Positions 8,190-17,103 of a DNA stretch of 64,000 nucleotides are shown piece after piece. The stretch comes from Desulfofarcimen acetoxidans DSM 771 (GTDB lineage: Bacteria > Bacillota > Desulfotomaculia > Desulfotomaculales > Desulfofarciminaceae). A program made the position numbers and the translations under genes. The notes beneath the pieces were generated by a model, which had not been told where the DNA came from, did not search any database, and saw only the letters and a program-made list of their open reading frames with translations. How positions within the stretch are numbered: the stretch's first letter is position 1; each line of letters starts with the position of its first letter. The stretch lies in contig NC_013216.1 in assembly GCF_000024205.1 (NCBI RefSeq), positions 806,001 to 870,000 on the forward strand. The letters are read 5' to 3'.

Positions 8190-9809
8190 TTAATTGTTGA
8201 CTGCACTGGGCAGAATGCCTTTGACAGGCTGGTAATTTTCATAGTTTATATCAGGGAAAATATTATTTTGATATTCTAAATAATACAGCCAACCGGTATC
8301 AATCCGGTTGTATTTTATTTCTTCATATAATCTGTTGAAATTCACGAGATGCTGCTTGGTCCGCTTAATGGCGTAGTTAACCATGGTGTTTGTACTTATT
8401 ATAAAGGCCCAGTCGCTGCTTTGGGCCAGAAGCAGTTCCCTGGCCGCTTGGTTTAACGCACGCCTTAAATCACCTTCTGCCTGCGGATAGTTTTTAGCCA
8501 GTTCTACCATTCTTTCACTTGCGGCGTGCAAATGACGGTAAATCCAGTCATTAGAGGTATTCAGCCATACCTCGTTATAGCCTTTATTGCCCCAGGTGGA
8601 TGCACAGGGTGTGGCTATCTGATTGCAGGGAAACATTTTAAGATATTCACCGGGTGTTATCAATTTGACCGTATCCTGGTCATAGGCCATTTTTCTGATT
8701 AAATAATTTAACCACAGGGGACCTTCATACCACCAGTGACCGAAAAGTTCCGCGTCATAAGGAGCAACAATGATAGGAGGCCTGTCCATTAGCGTTGTCA
8801 GGTGCCTTACTTGCAATTCACGATTGAACATAAAGTTTCCGGCGTGAGTTGCGGCTATGCGGTCGGCCAACCGGGGATCATAAACCTGTTTGTCATGTGT
8901 TTTACCGGTGATGCGATAATATTTTATACCTGTATGTATCCGAATACCGTCCGGGTGAATATAAGGCTTAATATAATCAAAATCCAAATCAAAGCCTATA
9001 TCCCGGTAGAATTCACGGTAGGTGCCGTCTCCCGGATAACCTTCATCTTTACTCCAGACTTGTTTTGAGGATTCTATATCACGCCCGAAAGCAGCTACCC
9101 CGCTGGGACAAAAAATAGGAGCAAAAACACCAAAACGCGGCCGGTGCGAGGCATACATAATGCCGTGAGTGTCTACAAAGAAAAACTTGATATTAAATTC
9201 TTTTAATATTTTATCTATGCCCGGAGTATAGCCGCACTCTGGAAGCCATATGCCTTCCGGAGGTTGTCCGAGATGTTTTGTATGCAGGTCGATGGCGGTT
9301 TTAATCTGTCCCCTGGCGGTTTCCTGGTGCAGCATCAGCGGAAAAAAACCGTGAGTAGCCGCGCAAGTAGTTATTTCCAGCCGGCCGGCATCCATAAATT
9401 TTTTAAAAGCACTGACCAAATTGCGATTATACCTGCCGCAGAATATTTCACGGGCTTCATGAAGGCGATCTCTGTACATTTTAGCCACTTCGTGAAAAGG
9501 ACTGCCGTAGGTGCGGCCCAATTCTTTTTCCACTAACTCAATAAGTTTATTGAGGTGTTTAATATATCTATCCTGCAGTAAGGGATCTGTTAACATAGAT
9601 AAGAGTGGCGGTGACATGGAAAATGTTATTCGAAATGGTACATTGTCGTAAACTAAACTGTCGAAAACAGATATCAAGGGAATATAAGTCTCTGTAATGG
9701 CTTCGAACAGCCATCTTTCTTCCAGAAAATTTTCGTGTTCCGGGTGCCTTACATAGGGCAGGTGTGCATGTAAGACCAGTGACAGGTAGCCTTGGGGCAT
9801 TTTCTTCAC
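8190..9809 (-). CDS. Glycoside hydrolase family 57 1,4-alpha-glucan branching enzyme
   Basis: 539 residues. The GH57 N-terminal motif is LVLHAHLPYVRHPE (residues 11-24). The nucleophile is Glu191 in GIWLPECGY and the acid/base is Asp352 in APYDAELFGHWW. The C-terminal helical region resembles DUF1957 of the TK1436-type branching enzymes. The reaction transfers alpha-1,4-glucan chains to 6-positions in glycogen-like polymers in the cytoplasm. It follows the DUF4912 gene by 15 bases and probably shares its transcript. A second, unrelated GH13 branching enzyme lies at 28269. An amylase or 4-alpha-glucanotransferase activity is the main alternative within GH57. Confidence 0.87.
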   Translation of the reverse strand: MKKMPQGYLSLVLHAHLPYVRHPEHENFLEERWLFEAITETYIPLISVFDSLVYDNVPFRITFSMSPPLLSMLTDPLLQDRYIKHLNKLIELVEKELGRTYGSPFHEVAKMYRDRLHEAREIFCGRYNRNLVSAFKKFMDAGRLEITTCAATHGFFPLMLHQETARGQIKTAIDLHTKHLGQPPEGIWLPECGYTPGIDKILKEFNIKFFFVDTHGIMYASHRPRFGVFAPIFCPSGVAAFGRDIESSKQVWSKDEGYPGDGTYREFYRDIGFDLDFDYIKPYIHPDGIRIHTGIKYYRITGKTHDKQVYDPRLADRIAATHAGNFMFNRELQVRHLTTLMDRPPIIVAPYDAELFGHWWYEGPLWLNYLIRKMAYDQDTVKLITPGEYLKMFPCNQIATPCASTWGNKGYNEVWLNTSNDWIYRHLHAASERMVELAKNYPQAEGDLRRALNQAARELLLAQSSDWAFIISTNTMVNYAIKRTKQHLVNFNRLYEEIKYNRIDTGWLYYLEYQNNIFPDINYENYQPVKGILPSAVNN

Positions 9810-9824
9810 CTTTTCATGAGTTAT

Positions 9825-10559
9825 TTAATGTTTTGGGTTTTCCTGATGAAATCCTGGGGAACTGACACCGCTGGGTATAATGCCTCCTGTAGGACCTAAT
9901 TGCTCCAATAGGGCGGCTGAACTGAGACCATACTTCCACTTTCCCATATAGCGATAAATTCCTTCAATCCACATCCATTCCTCATCCAGGCATTCGGACA
10001 AGGCAACCCTGGGTGTAGTGACAACATTTGATCTGAGTAATGTAATGAATCTGCCGTCAGATAACTTTCTTCCTATGTCCACGCAAAAGGAGCAGTTTGC
10101 TTTGCCGACATTAATATGCCAGCTATCAGCATCATCATTTACAGATATGTCAAGATAGCTGTTAGCATTTTCCCCGTTAAAACAAACACCGGTCACATCA
10201 TAGACACGCAGGACGGGATGGGAATTTTCCCAGGCATTAAAGCCCAGATTATGATAGAATTCCTCCTGTTTGGTAGCTGTAATTTCCCAATAAGCATACA
10301 GCCAATCAGGATCACGTACCATTAAAACCATGCGGTCGAAGCCGTAAGCTTGGGGAAGGTGCAGTTCAGGCTCCTTATGTGCTGAGGGTTCTGTGTATTT
10401 AATTTGTACAGGTGCTAATTCTTCGCTGGTTTCCTGTGCAAAATCGCCTGGCTTTTTACTTGCATGCTTGCTCTGGCGCTGAATAATTTGTTTATAAACG
10501 ATAAATGCTGCCAGAAATAATACTGCTACCCCGATTATCCATGGAACAATGGTAGTCAT
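9825..10559 (-). CDS. Membrane-anchored DUF4912 domain protein
   Basis: 244 residues. One membrane helix at residues 5-23 (IVPWIIGVAVLFLAAFIVY) is followed by a charged linker and a DUF4912 domain with the PDWLYAYWEIT motif near residue 85. DUF4912 proteins have no proven function, but are often found beside GH57 and glucan genes. ATG 10559 has AGGAGGG 7 bases upstream. It is the first gene of a two-gene minus-strand unit with the GH57 enzyme, so a role in placing glucan synthesis at the membrane is possible but only inferred. Confidence 0.8.
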   Translation of the reverse strand: MTTIVPWIIGVAVLFLAAFIVYKQIIQRQSKHASKKPGDFAQETSEELAPVQIKYTEPSAHKEPELHLPQAYGFDRMVLMVRDPDWLYAYWEITATKQEEFYHNLGFNAWENSHPVLRVYDVTGVCFNGENANSYLDISVNDDADSWHINVGKANCSFCVDIGRKLSDGRFITLLRSNVVTTPRVALSECLDEEWMWIEGIYRYMGKWKYGLSSAALLEQLGPTGGIIPSGVSSPGFHQENPKH

Positions 10560-10824
10560 GGAGTGCCCTCCTTTAATAAAAATAGTAGCAAAAAAACTGT
10601 TAGGTTTTCTTAATGCATAGGCTTTATTATTATTGCCAGTAGGCGTTCTTTTATTAACAAAAAGTCGCTTTTGAGAATTTAAAAATAAATGTTTTTTTGC
10701 GATGTTTAAGATAGTTTGTAACGATAAAGAATTAATATGCTATAATAAAGTCACAATATAAAGTGTTATAATTAGAATTATTTAGAAAAATCAAATTATG
10801 AATGACAAGGATAGGAGTGTTGAT

Positions 10825-11244
10825 GTGCTGCCAAATCCCAGTGAACAGGAAATTAAGTTCTTGCTGCAAAACAGTAAAAAAATCGCTATTGTTGGTTTAT
10901 CCAATAAACCGGAACGGGACAGTTATATGGTGGCTGCTTACCTAAAAAAACAGGGTTACAAAATATTTCCTGTTAATCCTGGCATTAAAGAAGTATTAGG
11001 TGAAAAAGCTTATCCTTCGTTATCAGATATTCCTGAGCCGGTGGATATAGTTAATATTTTTAGACGCAGTTCTGATGTACCCCCGATCATTGCTGAGGCC
11101 ATTCGCCTGAAAGAGAAGTCGGTTTGGCTGCAGCTAGGCATAGTTAATGAAGAAGCAGCCCAGGCCGCCAGAGCAGCCGGACTTACAGTGGTAATGGATC
11201 GCTGTATTAAAGTAGATCATTACAGGCTGCTCTGTGAAATTTAA
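10825..11244 (+). CDS. CoA-binding domain protein (YccU family)
   Basis: 139 residues forming a Rossmann-like CoA-binding domain: KKIAIVGLSNKPERDS near the N-terminus, YKIFPVNP, and the VVMDRCIKVDHYRL end typical of the YccU family. Function in the cell is unknown. GTG 10825 is chosen because AGGAG lies at 10813-10817; the in-frame ATG at 10798 has no ribosome site. The nth gene starts three bases after its stop. AT-rich DNA upstream (10735-10790) contains several TATAAT-like hexamers and probably the promoter, but no single one stands out. Confidence 0.88.
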   Translation: MLPNPSEQEIKFLLQNSKKIAIVGLSNKPERDSYMVAAYLKKQGYKIFPVNPGIKEVLGEKAYPSLSDIPEPVDIVNIFRRSSDVPPIIAEAIRLKEKSVWLQLGIVNEEAAQAARAAGLTVVMDRCIKVDHYRLLCEI

Positions 11245-11247
11245 TAT

Positions 11248-11907
11248 ATGTCTCAATTGAAGAAAAATAGAAGAGCGGCAGAAATCTTAAAAAAACTGGC
11301 AGAGCACTATCCTGACGCAACTACTGCTCTTAATTTTAGTAATGAATTTGAACTGCTGGTGTCTGTTGTCCTGTCGGCTCAGAGCACAGATAAGCAGGTT
11401 AATCAGGTTACGCGGGAGTTGTTTCAAAAATATCGTACGCCGGAGGACTTTGCGGTTCTCGCACCGGAGGAACTGGCGGAAGAAATTAAAGGTTGCGGCC
11501 TATATAGAAACAAGGCGGTTTTTTTAGTGCAAATTGCCAAACAATTGGTATCTGACTATAATTCCCGTGTACCGGCAAACAGACAGCAACTGGAAGCACT
11601 GCCCGGAGTAGGCAGAAAAACCGCCAATGTAGTCTTGAGCCTGGCCTTTGGACAGGACACTTTAGCTGTAGACACTCATGTGCACAGGGTTGCCGCCAGA
11701 TTAGGCCTGGCCTCGGGTAAAAATACTCTGCAGACAGAAAAGGAACTTTTGGATGTTATCCCTTTACTGCAAAGAAAGGATTTTCATCACCGGCTCATTA
11801 CACACGGGCGAAAGCTATGCAAGGCCAGAAAGCCTCTCTGCAGTTCTTGTTTTCTCAGTGATTTGTGCCCAAGTAACCCGTTGCAACCACCTGGCAGCGT
11901 TTTTTAA
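11248..11907 (+). CDS. nth: Endonuclease III (DNA glycosylase/AP lyase)
   Basis: 219 residues, the usual length. The helix-hairpin-helix LPGVGRKTA (about 115-123) supplies the catalytic Lys, and VDTHVHR (about 141-147) the catalytic Asp. The [4Fe-4S] loop is C-x6-C-x2-C-x5-C near the end (CKARKPLCSSC then C). It removes oxidised pyrimidines and cuts abasic sites in base-excision repair. It is probably translated with the CoA-binding gene: the spacing is three bases and its own ribosome site is weak. Confidence 0.96.
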   Translation: MSQLKKNRRAAEILKKLAEHYPDATTALNFSNEFELLVSVVLSAQSTDKQVNQVTRELFQKYRTPEDFAVLAPEELAEEIKGCGLYRNKAVFLVQIAKQLVSDYNSRVPANRQQLEALPGVGRKTANVVLSLAFGQDTLAVDTHVHRVAARLGLASGKNTLQTEKELLDVIPLLQRKDFHHRLITHGRKLCKARKPLCSSCFLSDLCPSNPLQPPGSVF

Positions 11908-11999
11908 CATTACACAGAATATATCTTGAAAAATAACTGATACGCGGGGTAAGCTTTTATTGAAGCTAGTTCAGCCACGCTGCTGGAGGGACATAAAAT

Positions 12000-12506
12000 T
12001 TGCATATTGTTTTAGTTGAACCGGAAATTCCAGCCAATACAGGCAATATCGTGCGCACCTGTGCCGCTACCTCTTCTGTTTTGCATCTGGTGCGCCCTTT
12101 GGGGTTTTCTACTGAGGATAAATATTTAAAACGGGCGGGTCTGGATTACTGGTATTTAGTAGAGATATATTATCACGACAGTTTTGAGGCTTTAAAGGAA
12201 AAATACCCGCTTGGCACTTTTTATTATGTCAGTACCAAGGCTGCCAGGCACTATTGTGATGTTGAGTACGGTCCTGGTGATTTCTTGGTATTTGGCAAGG
12301 AAACCAGAGGATTGCCGGAAAGTTTATTGCAGGCCAACAGCGGGAACTGTGTGCGCATACCCATGGTTTCTGACGCCCGCTCGTTAAATTTAGCCAATTC
12401 TGTAGCTATTGTTTTATATGAAGCCTTAAGACAGCAGGCTTTTGCCGGCTTAGAGACAGCAGGCAGGGTCAACCCGCAATTGCAAGGTACTTGTACGAAG
12501 CCTTAA
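12000..12506 (+). CDS. trmL: tRNA (cytidine/uridine-34-2'-O)-methyltransferase
   Basis: 168 residues of the SPOUT family: HIVLVEPEIPANTGNIVRTC at the N-terminus, FGKETRGLPE in the middle, and the knot end MVSDARSLNLANSVAIVLYE. It methylates the ribose of the wobble base of tRNA-Leu species. The start is TTG 12000 with GGAGGG at 11985-11990. It is separated from nth by about 90 bases and from the MoxR gene by 66. Confidence 0.93.
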   Translation: MHIVLVEPEIPANTGNIVRTCAATSSVLHLVRPLGFSTEDKYLKRAGLDYWYLVEIYYHDSFEALKEKYPLGTFYYVSTKAARHYCDVEYGPGDFLVFGKETRGLPESLLQANSGNCVRIPMVSDARSLNLANSVAIVLYEALRQQAFAGLETAGRVNPQLQGTCTKP

Positions 12507-12572
12507 CAGGGAAGGTTAAACATAATTAATCTTCTTACTAAATATTTAAAAATATGTAATTGAGGTGATTTA

Positions 12573-13532
12573 ATGGATATAACGGTTAACGAATTACAAA
12601 AAACTTTAGAAGAGCAAGGCTATATCTGTGATATGGATTTGGCTACGACCATATTCTTATCCCTGAAACTGGAGAAACCGCTTCTGGTGGAAGGGGCGCC
12701 GGGTGTTGGAAAAACGGAAATTGCCAAGGTATTAAGCCAGGCTTTTGGTTTAAAGCTAATCCGCCTGCAGTGCTATGAAGGTCTGGATGAAAATAAGTCT
12801 CTTTACGAGTGGAATTACCAGCGTCAACTTTTAAAAATTCAAATTCTAAGGGGCCAGGAAGCATGCAGCGATATAGAAAATGATTTGTTTAATGAAGAGT
12901 ATTTGCTGGAAAGGCCTCTCTTAAAAGCCATTAGGTCCAAGGAAAAGGCTGTGCTCCTGATTGATGAGTGCGACAAGGTTGATGAACCCTTTGAAGCCTT
13001 TTTATTTGAAATACTGTCGGATTTTCAGGTCTCTATACCTGAACTGGGCACTTTGACTGCCCGCAACATACCCATAGTTGTTCTGACCAGCAACGGGGAG
13101 AGGGAAATCTCTGACGGATTAAAACGGCGCTGCATTTATCTCTATATAAATTACCCTTCAGTAGAAAAAGAAGTAAAGATTTTAAGGACCAAAGTTCCCG
13201 AGGCGGGAGAAAAGCTTTCCCTGCAGGTGGCCAGAGCTGTAGGCTATATCAGAAATAATCTTGATTTGATCAAGCAGCCTTCTATCTCAGAGTCGATAGA
13301 CTGGGCCAGAGCGCTGGTTGCTTTAAGTGCCAGTTCCATTGATGAGAAGGTGTTGGCGCAGACTTTAAGTGTATTATTGAAGAATAATGAGGATATGCAA
13401 ACAATACAAAGGGCCGGTTTGGACAGCGTAGCAGTTGCCGCCAGGGATAACCCGGAAAAAGTTCAGTCCAAGCCGGCCAAGGGAAACTCCCTTGAACAGT
13501 CAAAATGCCATTGCAGCGGCCACGGGCATTAG
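12573..13532 (+). CDS. MoxR-type AAA+ ATPase
   Basis: 319 residues. Walker A is GAPGVGKTE (about 41-49), Walker B is AVLLIDECDK (about 127-136), and sensor 1 is VVLTSNGER. The C-terminal ~45 residues are a Pro/Ser-rich tail ending in CHCSGHGH, a possible metal site. MoxR/CoxD ATPases act as chaperones with VWA proteins in metal-cofactor insertion or complex assembly. The partner VWA gene starts 20 bases downstream. ATG 12573 has GAGGTG just before it. The substrate is unknown; nothing in the window is an obvious target. Confidence 0.88.
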   Translation: MDITVNELQKTLEEQGYICDMDLATTIFLSLKLEKPLLVEGAPGVGKTEIAKVLSQAFGLKLIRLQCYEGLDENKSLYEWNYQRQLLKIQILRGQEACSDIENDLFNEEYLLERPLLKAIRSKEKAVLLIDECDKVDEPFEAFLFEILSDFQVSIPELGTLTARNIPIVVLTSNGEREISDGLKRRCIYLYINYPSVEKEVKILRTKVPEAGEKLSLQVARAVGYIRNNLDLIKQPSISESIDWARALVALSASSIDEKVLAQTLSVLLKNNEDMQTIQRAGLDSVAVAARDNPEKVQSKPAKGNSLEQSKCHCSGHGH

Positions 13533-13552
13533 ATGCAGGCCGGGAGGTGCGG

Positions 13553-14992
13553 ATGAACAATCAAAAGTATACTCAAATTCTTTCAGAAATAAGCAGCAAG
13601 GATAATAAATCTTTGGAGTATATGGTAGCCAGGTTTGCACATATCCTGAGACATTTGGATGTCCGGGTGAGCGCCTCAGAAACCATAGATGCTTTAAGGG
13701 CTTTATCCATAATTAACATCATGGACAGAGATCAAGTTAGAGCAGCTTTAAGAGGCACTCTGGTCAAAGGGGAAATGGAACATAGAATTTTTGACCTGGC
13801 TTTTAATAATTTCTTTCTCCCGCCTGAAGAAAAAGCCAGCCTGCGCCTGGAAGAGAAGTTGGCCGAGCAGGATCGTCTGGCCAGCCTGCAGGAAGCAGAG
13901 GAGGACTTTTTGGCCAGTATGCAGGACGGAGAGTTTCCCTGGAGTGAGGAATTATTGAAGAATATCAGGCTGACCAGGGAGCAGAAAGAAACTTATGCTC
14001 ACCTGCCGGAAAAAGAAAAGCAAAGATTAAAAGAAATCCTGACCAGTTTCCAGGGCAATAATATCAACAATCCTGATACTTTGATAGCTCAGGTGGCCGA
14101 ATCTTCCTTAAATTTCTGGCGTTATCATATGCTGAAGAATAATGAGGATTTCGATGAGCCGGAGCCTCTTGCTCCAGACAGGTTAACCGGCGAGGAAGAG
14201 ATGGATGAGGTAATCGAAAGAGTAAGCGCCGAGTTTTTCCGTGACGCGGGCGATAATATAATGTATCAGGATATGAAGAATATTTCGGATGAAAACTTGC
14301 CCCGTGTCATGTCCCTGATCAAAAAGATGACCAAGAAGCTGGTAACAAGAGTTTCCCGCCGTACCAGGTTCAGTAAAATGAAAAAAACCATAGACATCCG
14401 GCGCAGCATTCGCCAGAATATAAGTTACGGGGGCATTCCTCTGGAACTGCGCTACCGGGCCAAAAGGATTCAAAAGCCGCGCCTGTTATTGATTTGTGAC
14501 GTATCTGCCTCCATGGCCCGCTACGCCAGGTTTGTGATCCAGTTTATATACGGTCTTTCCAACGCGGTGAAAGATATTGAAAGTTTTATTTTTTCTGAGG
14601 ATCTGGAACGCATAACCCCCATGTTTAAAAGAAAAAAAGGTTTTGCTGATACCATGACTGAAATCATCAACCAGAGCGGCATATGGGGTCAGGCAACCGA
14701 TTTTAACCGGTCATTAGAGACTTTTGGGCAGAGATATCAAAATTTATTAACAAGTGAAACATATTTGATAATTATGAGCGATACAAAAACTCTGGCGGTT
14801 GAACAGGCTGCTTTTCGCCTGAAGCAGATGAAAAAGAACCTCAGGGGTGTAATATGGCTGAATACTTTGCCCAGAAATGAATGGATACAATATAAATCAG
14901 TCTTTATTTTTCAACAGCAGTCCCGTATGTTTGAGTGCAATACGCTGGCTCACCTGGATAAAGTTATGCGCAGTCAAATTTTCTCTGTTTGA
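13553..14992 (+). CDS. VWA (CoxE-like) domain protein partner of the MoxR ATPase
   Basis: 479 residues. A helical, charged N-terminal half (many Glu/Lys runs) is followed by a C-terminal von Willebrand A domain with the MIDAS start LLLICDVSASMARY (about 310-323) and a later Thr/Asp in GQATDFNRSL. This is the CoxE type. ATG 13553 has GGGAGG 8 bases upstream; a frame start at 13505 lies inside the moxR gene. Together with the ATPase it forms a two-gene unit of the MoxR-VWA chaperone class. Confidence 0.87.
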   Translation: MNNQKYTQILSEISSKDNKSLEYMVARFAHILRHLDVRVSASETIDALRALSIINIMDRDQVRAALRGTLVKGEMEHRIFDLAFNNFFLPPEEKASLRLEEKLAEQDRLASLQEAEEDFLASMQDGEFPWSEELLKNIRLTREQKETYAHLPEKEKQRLKEILTSFQGNNINNPDTLIAQVAESSLNFWRYHMLKNNEDFDEPEPLAPDRLTGEEEMDEVIERVSAEFFRDAGDNIMYQDMKNISDENLPRVMSLIKKMTKKLVTRVSRRTRFSKMKKTIDIRRSIRQNISYGGIPLELRYRAKRIQKPRLLLICDVSASMARYARFVIQFIYGLSNAVKDIESFIFSEDLERITPMFKRKKGFADTMTEIINQSGIWGQATDFNRSLETFGQRYQNLLTSETYLIIMSDTKTLAVEQAAFRLKQMKKNLRGVIWLNTLPRNEWIQYKSVFIFQQQSRMFECNTLAHLDKVMRSQIFSV

Positions 14993-14993
14993 A

Positions 14994-15021
14994 TTGATAT
15001 TTTTGCAGGAATTTATAGAAT
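14994..15021 (+). promoter_or_regulatory. Possible sigma-A promoter of the sigma-54 activator gene
   Basis: TTGATA (14994-14999), a 16-base spacer and TAGAAT (15016-15021). The -35 box overlaps the end of the VWA gene region. Matches are fair, not perfect. Confidence 0.4.
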
Positions 15022-15090
15022 AGTGTCGAAATTATAATAAATTATGTCTTCGATTACCCGCATAGGATAGTTTTTAATGAGGTGATTTGC

Positions 15091-16866
15091 GTGACAGCAG
15101 GGAAAGCAGCCGCAATTGCAAAGGGATCTTCCAGGGAAGCCGTACAGGCACATGATTTTCATGCGCACGAACTGATAGTAAAAGAAGTGCCGGTTCTCAA
15201 TGCCATTTACAATGTTGTAATTGCTGTTGATTATTCCGGCAAAATTATTGTTTATAACCACGGTTGTGAACGGCTGTTTAAGGTTCCGGCGGAAAAAGCG
15301 ATGGGACGCTTTGTATCGGAGGTAGTCCCCATGACCGGTTTGTTAAAGGTTTTAAAAACCGGTAATTCGCATATAGGTCGTAAATTTGTACAGGGAAATT
15401 CTCTTTATATTGTTAACAGGACTCCGATTTTACATGACAACAAGGTTGTCGGAGCAGTAGGTGTGGCACAGGACATTACGGAATTGCAGCAGATAGCCAA
15501 CGAGCTGAATTCTGTCAATGAGATGAAATCAACTTTAGAAACCATAATAGATACAGGACATGACGGTTACCTGGTAGTCAATAAGGAAGGGTATGTCATA
15601 ACGCTGAACAAAGCATATGCTGAGTTGATCGATATTAACCCTGAAGATGCTATCGGAAGGCATATAAAAGAAGTAATTCCTGAGACAGAATTGCATCTTG
15701 TATCTCAAACAGGTAAAACGCAAATCGGCGAGGTTTTGAGAGTTAAAGGACGGGAAGCAGTGGTTATGCGCTACCCGATAAATAAAGACGGGCGGATTAT
15801 CGGTGCCGTCAGCAAGGTAATGTTCAGGGATGTCAATCAGTTCATTACCTCGGCTAAAACAGTCTATTCTTCACAAAGGCGTATTAAAGGTGAGCCTGAA
15901 CAGTGGGCCAGTGCCCGCTATACAGTTGACAATCTAATAGGTAAAAGTCATCCCATGCTGCGGCTGAAAGAAACAGTCAGGCGGGTGGCTTTAGGTCCCT
16001 CCACTGTATTGATTCGCGGTGAGAGCGGTACAGGTAAAGAGCTTTTGGCTCATTCCCTGCATGTTGGATCTAATCGCTGCCTGGGCCCGTTTGTTAAGGT
16101 TAATTGCGCCGCTGTACCGGAAAACCTGTTGGAGTCGGAATTATTCGGCTATGTGGAAGGGGCTTTCACCGGAGCTAAAAAAGGCGGGCAAATAGGCAAA
16201 TTTGAGCAGGCTAACGGGGGCACTATTTTCCTTGATGAGATAGGGGATATGCCGCTTTTAATGCAGGCCAAGCTATTAAGAGTGCTTCAGGAGAAGGAAA
16301 TAGAGAGATTGGGCGATAACCGTGCCCGTCATGTTGAGGTACGGGTTGTTGCCGCTACCAACCGGCCGTTGGAGCAAATGATTGCAGACAATACTTTCCG
16401 GGAAGATTTGTATTATCGCCTTAATGTAGTCACACTGCAAATACCCTCCTTGCGTGAAAGGATAGATGATTTAAAAGACTTGGTTGAATATTTTCTGGCT
16501 AAATATAATCATGCCTTTGGTCTCAATATAACAGGTCTTTCCGCTGATGCCCTTGAGCTTTTTGAAAATTACAATTGGCCGGGCAATGTGCGGGAGTTGG
16601 AAAATGTGGTGGAAAGAGCTTTTAATCTGGTTGACGGGCATATCATTGATGTGATGCACCTGCCGCCTTATTTGCAAAAATTCGGTAAGAGCAAACGGCA
16701 CTCAATTAATAAGTCGCTTCCCTCGCTGCTCGAACAGGTGGAGAAAGAAGCCATTGCCGACGCCCTTTCAGTCACTAACGGCAATAAGATGCAGGCTGCT
16801 AAGATTCTGGGCATATCGCGGGCCTGGTTGTACAAGAAAATTGCCCAGTACGGAATAAAAGCATAA
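15091..16866 (+). CDS. Sigma-54-dependent activator with two PAS domains
   Basis: 591 residues. Two PAS-like sensor domains (about 30-140 and 150-260) precede a AAA+ domain with Walker A GESGTGKE (about 311-318), the sigma-54 contact loop GAFTGA (about 354-359) and Walker B GGTIFLDEIGD. The C-terminus is a Fis-type helix-turn-helix (KMQAAKILGISRAWLYKKI). No receiver domain is present, so it probably senses a small ligand or redox state directly. GTG 15091 is chosen with GAGG at 15079-15082. A perfect -24/-12 promoter lies at 36389 in this window; whether this protein serves it is unknown. Confidence 0.93.
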   Translation: MTAGKAAAIAKGSSREAVQAHDFHAHELIVKEVPVLNAIYNVVIAVDYSGKIIVYNHGCERLFKVPAEKAMGRFVSEVVPMTGLLKVLKTGNSHIGRKFVQGNSLYIVNRTPILHDNKVVGAVGVAQDITELQQIANELNSVNEMKSTLETIIDTGHDGYLVVNKEGYVITLNKAYAELIDINPEDAIGRHIKEVIPETELHLVSQTGKTQIGEVLRVKGREAVVMRYPINKDGRIIGAVSKVMFRDVNQFITSAKTVYSSQRRIKGEPEQWASARYTVDNLIGKSHPMLRLKETVRRVALGPSTVLIRGESGTGKELLAHSLHVGSNRCLGPFVKVNCAAVPENLLESELFGYVEGAFTGAKKGGQIGKFEQANGGTIFLDEIGDMPLLMQAKLLRVLQEKEIERLGDNRARHVEVRVVAATNRPLEQMIADNTFREDLYYRLNVVTLQIPSLRERIDDLKDLVEYFLAKYNHAFGLNITGLSADALELFENYNWPGNVRELENVVERAFNLVDGHIIDVMHLPPYLQKFGKSKRHSINKSLPSLLEQVEKEAIADALSVTNGNKMQAAKILGISRAWLYKKIAQYGIKA

Positions 16867-16872
16867 GAAATT

Positions 16873-16904
16873 AAAGGCCGCTGCTGTTAAAGGCAGGGGC
16901 CTTT
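16873..16904 (+). terminator. Terminator after the sigma-54 activator gene
   Basis: AAAGGCC-G-CTGC pairs with GCAG-G-GGCCTTT around an 8-base loop, 6 bases after the stop. Confidence 0.65.
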
Positions 16905-16908
16905 CCTG

Positions 16909-17020
16909 TACTCTAAGAAATTATGCTTATTATAAATCCGTGGATACGTTAAGGTTAGTATTACATAATTTCCAACTAGCACTTGTGGCTGCTCGAAAGT
17001 CGCTTTAAGCGACTTTCTTG
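16909..17020 (+). repeat. Dispersed repeat, copy A (internally shortened, ~112 bp)
   Basis: Starts with TACTCTAAGAAATTATGCTTAT and ends with the hairpin AAGTCGCTTTAAGCGACTT. Compared with the full copy at 28051-28209 it lacks part of the middle. It fills the gap between the activator gene and dnaE (16867-17103). Confidence 0.8.
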
Positions 17021-17103
17021 GTTACCCGGTAGGAAAAGTTCTGTTAAAGGTAGAAATATAATGGTAGAATTATATCAAACGCTGGAAGATCGGAGGGGTG
17101 TTT

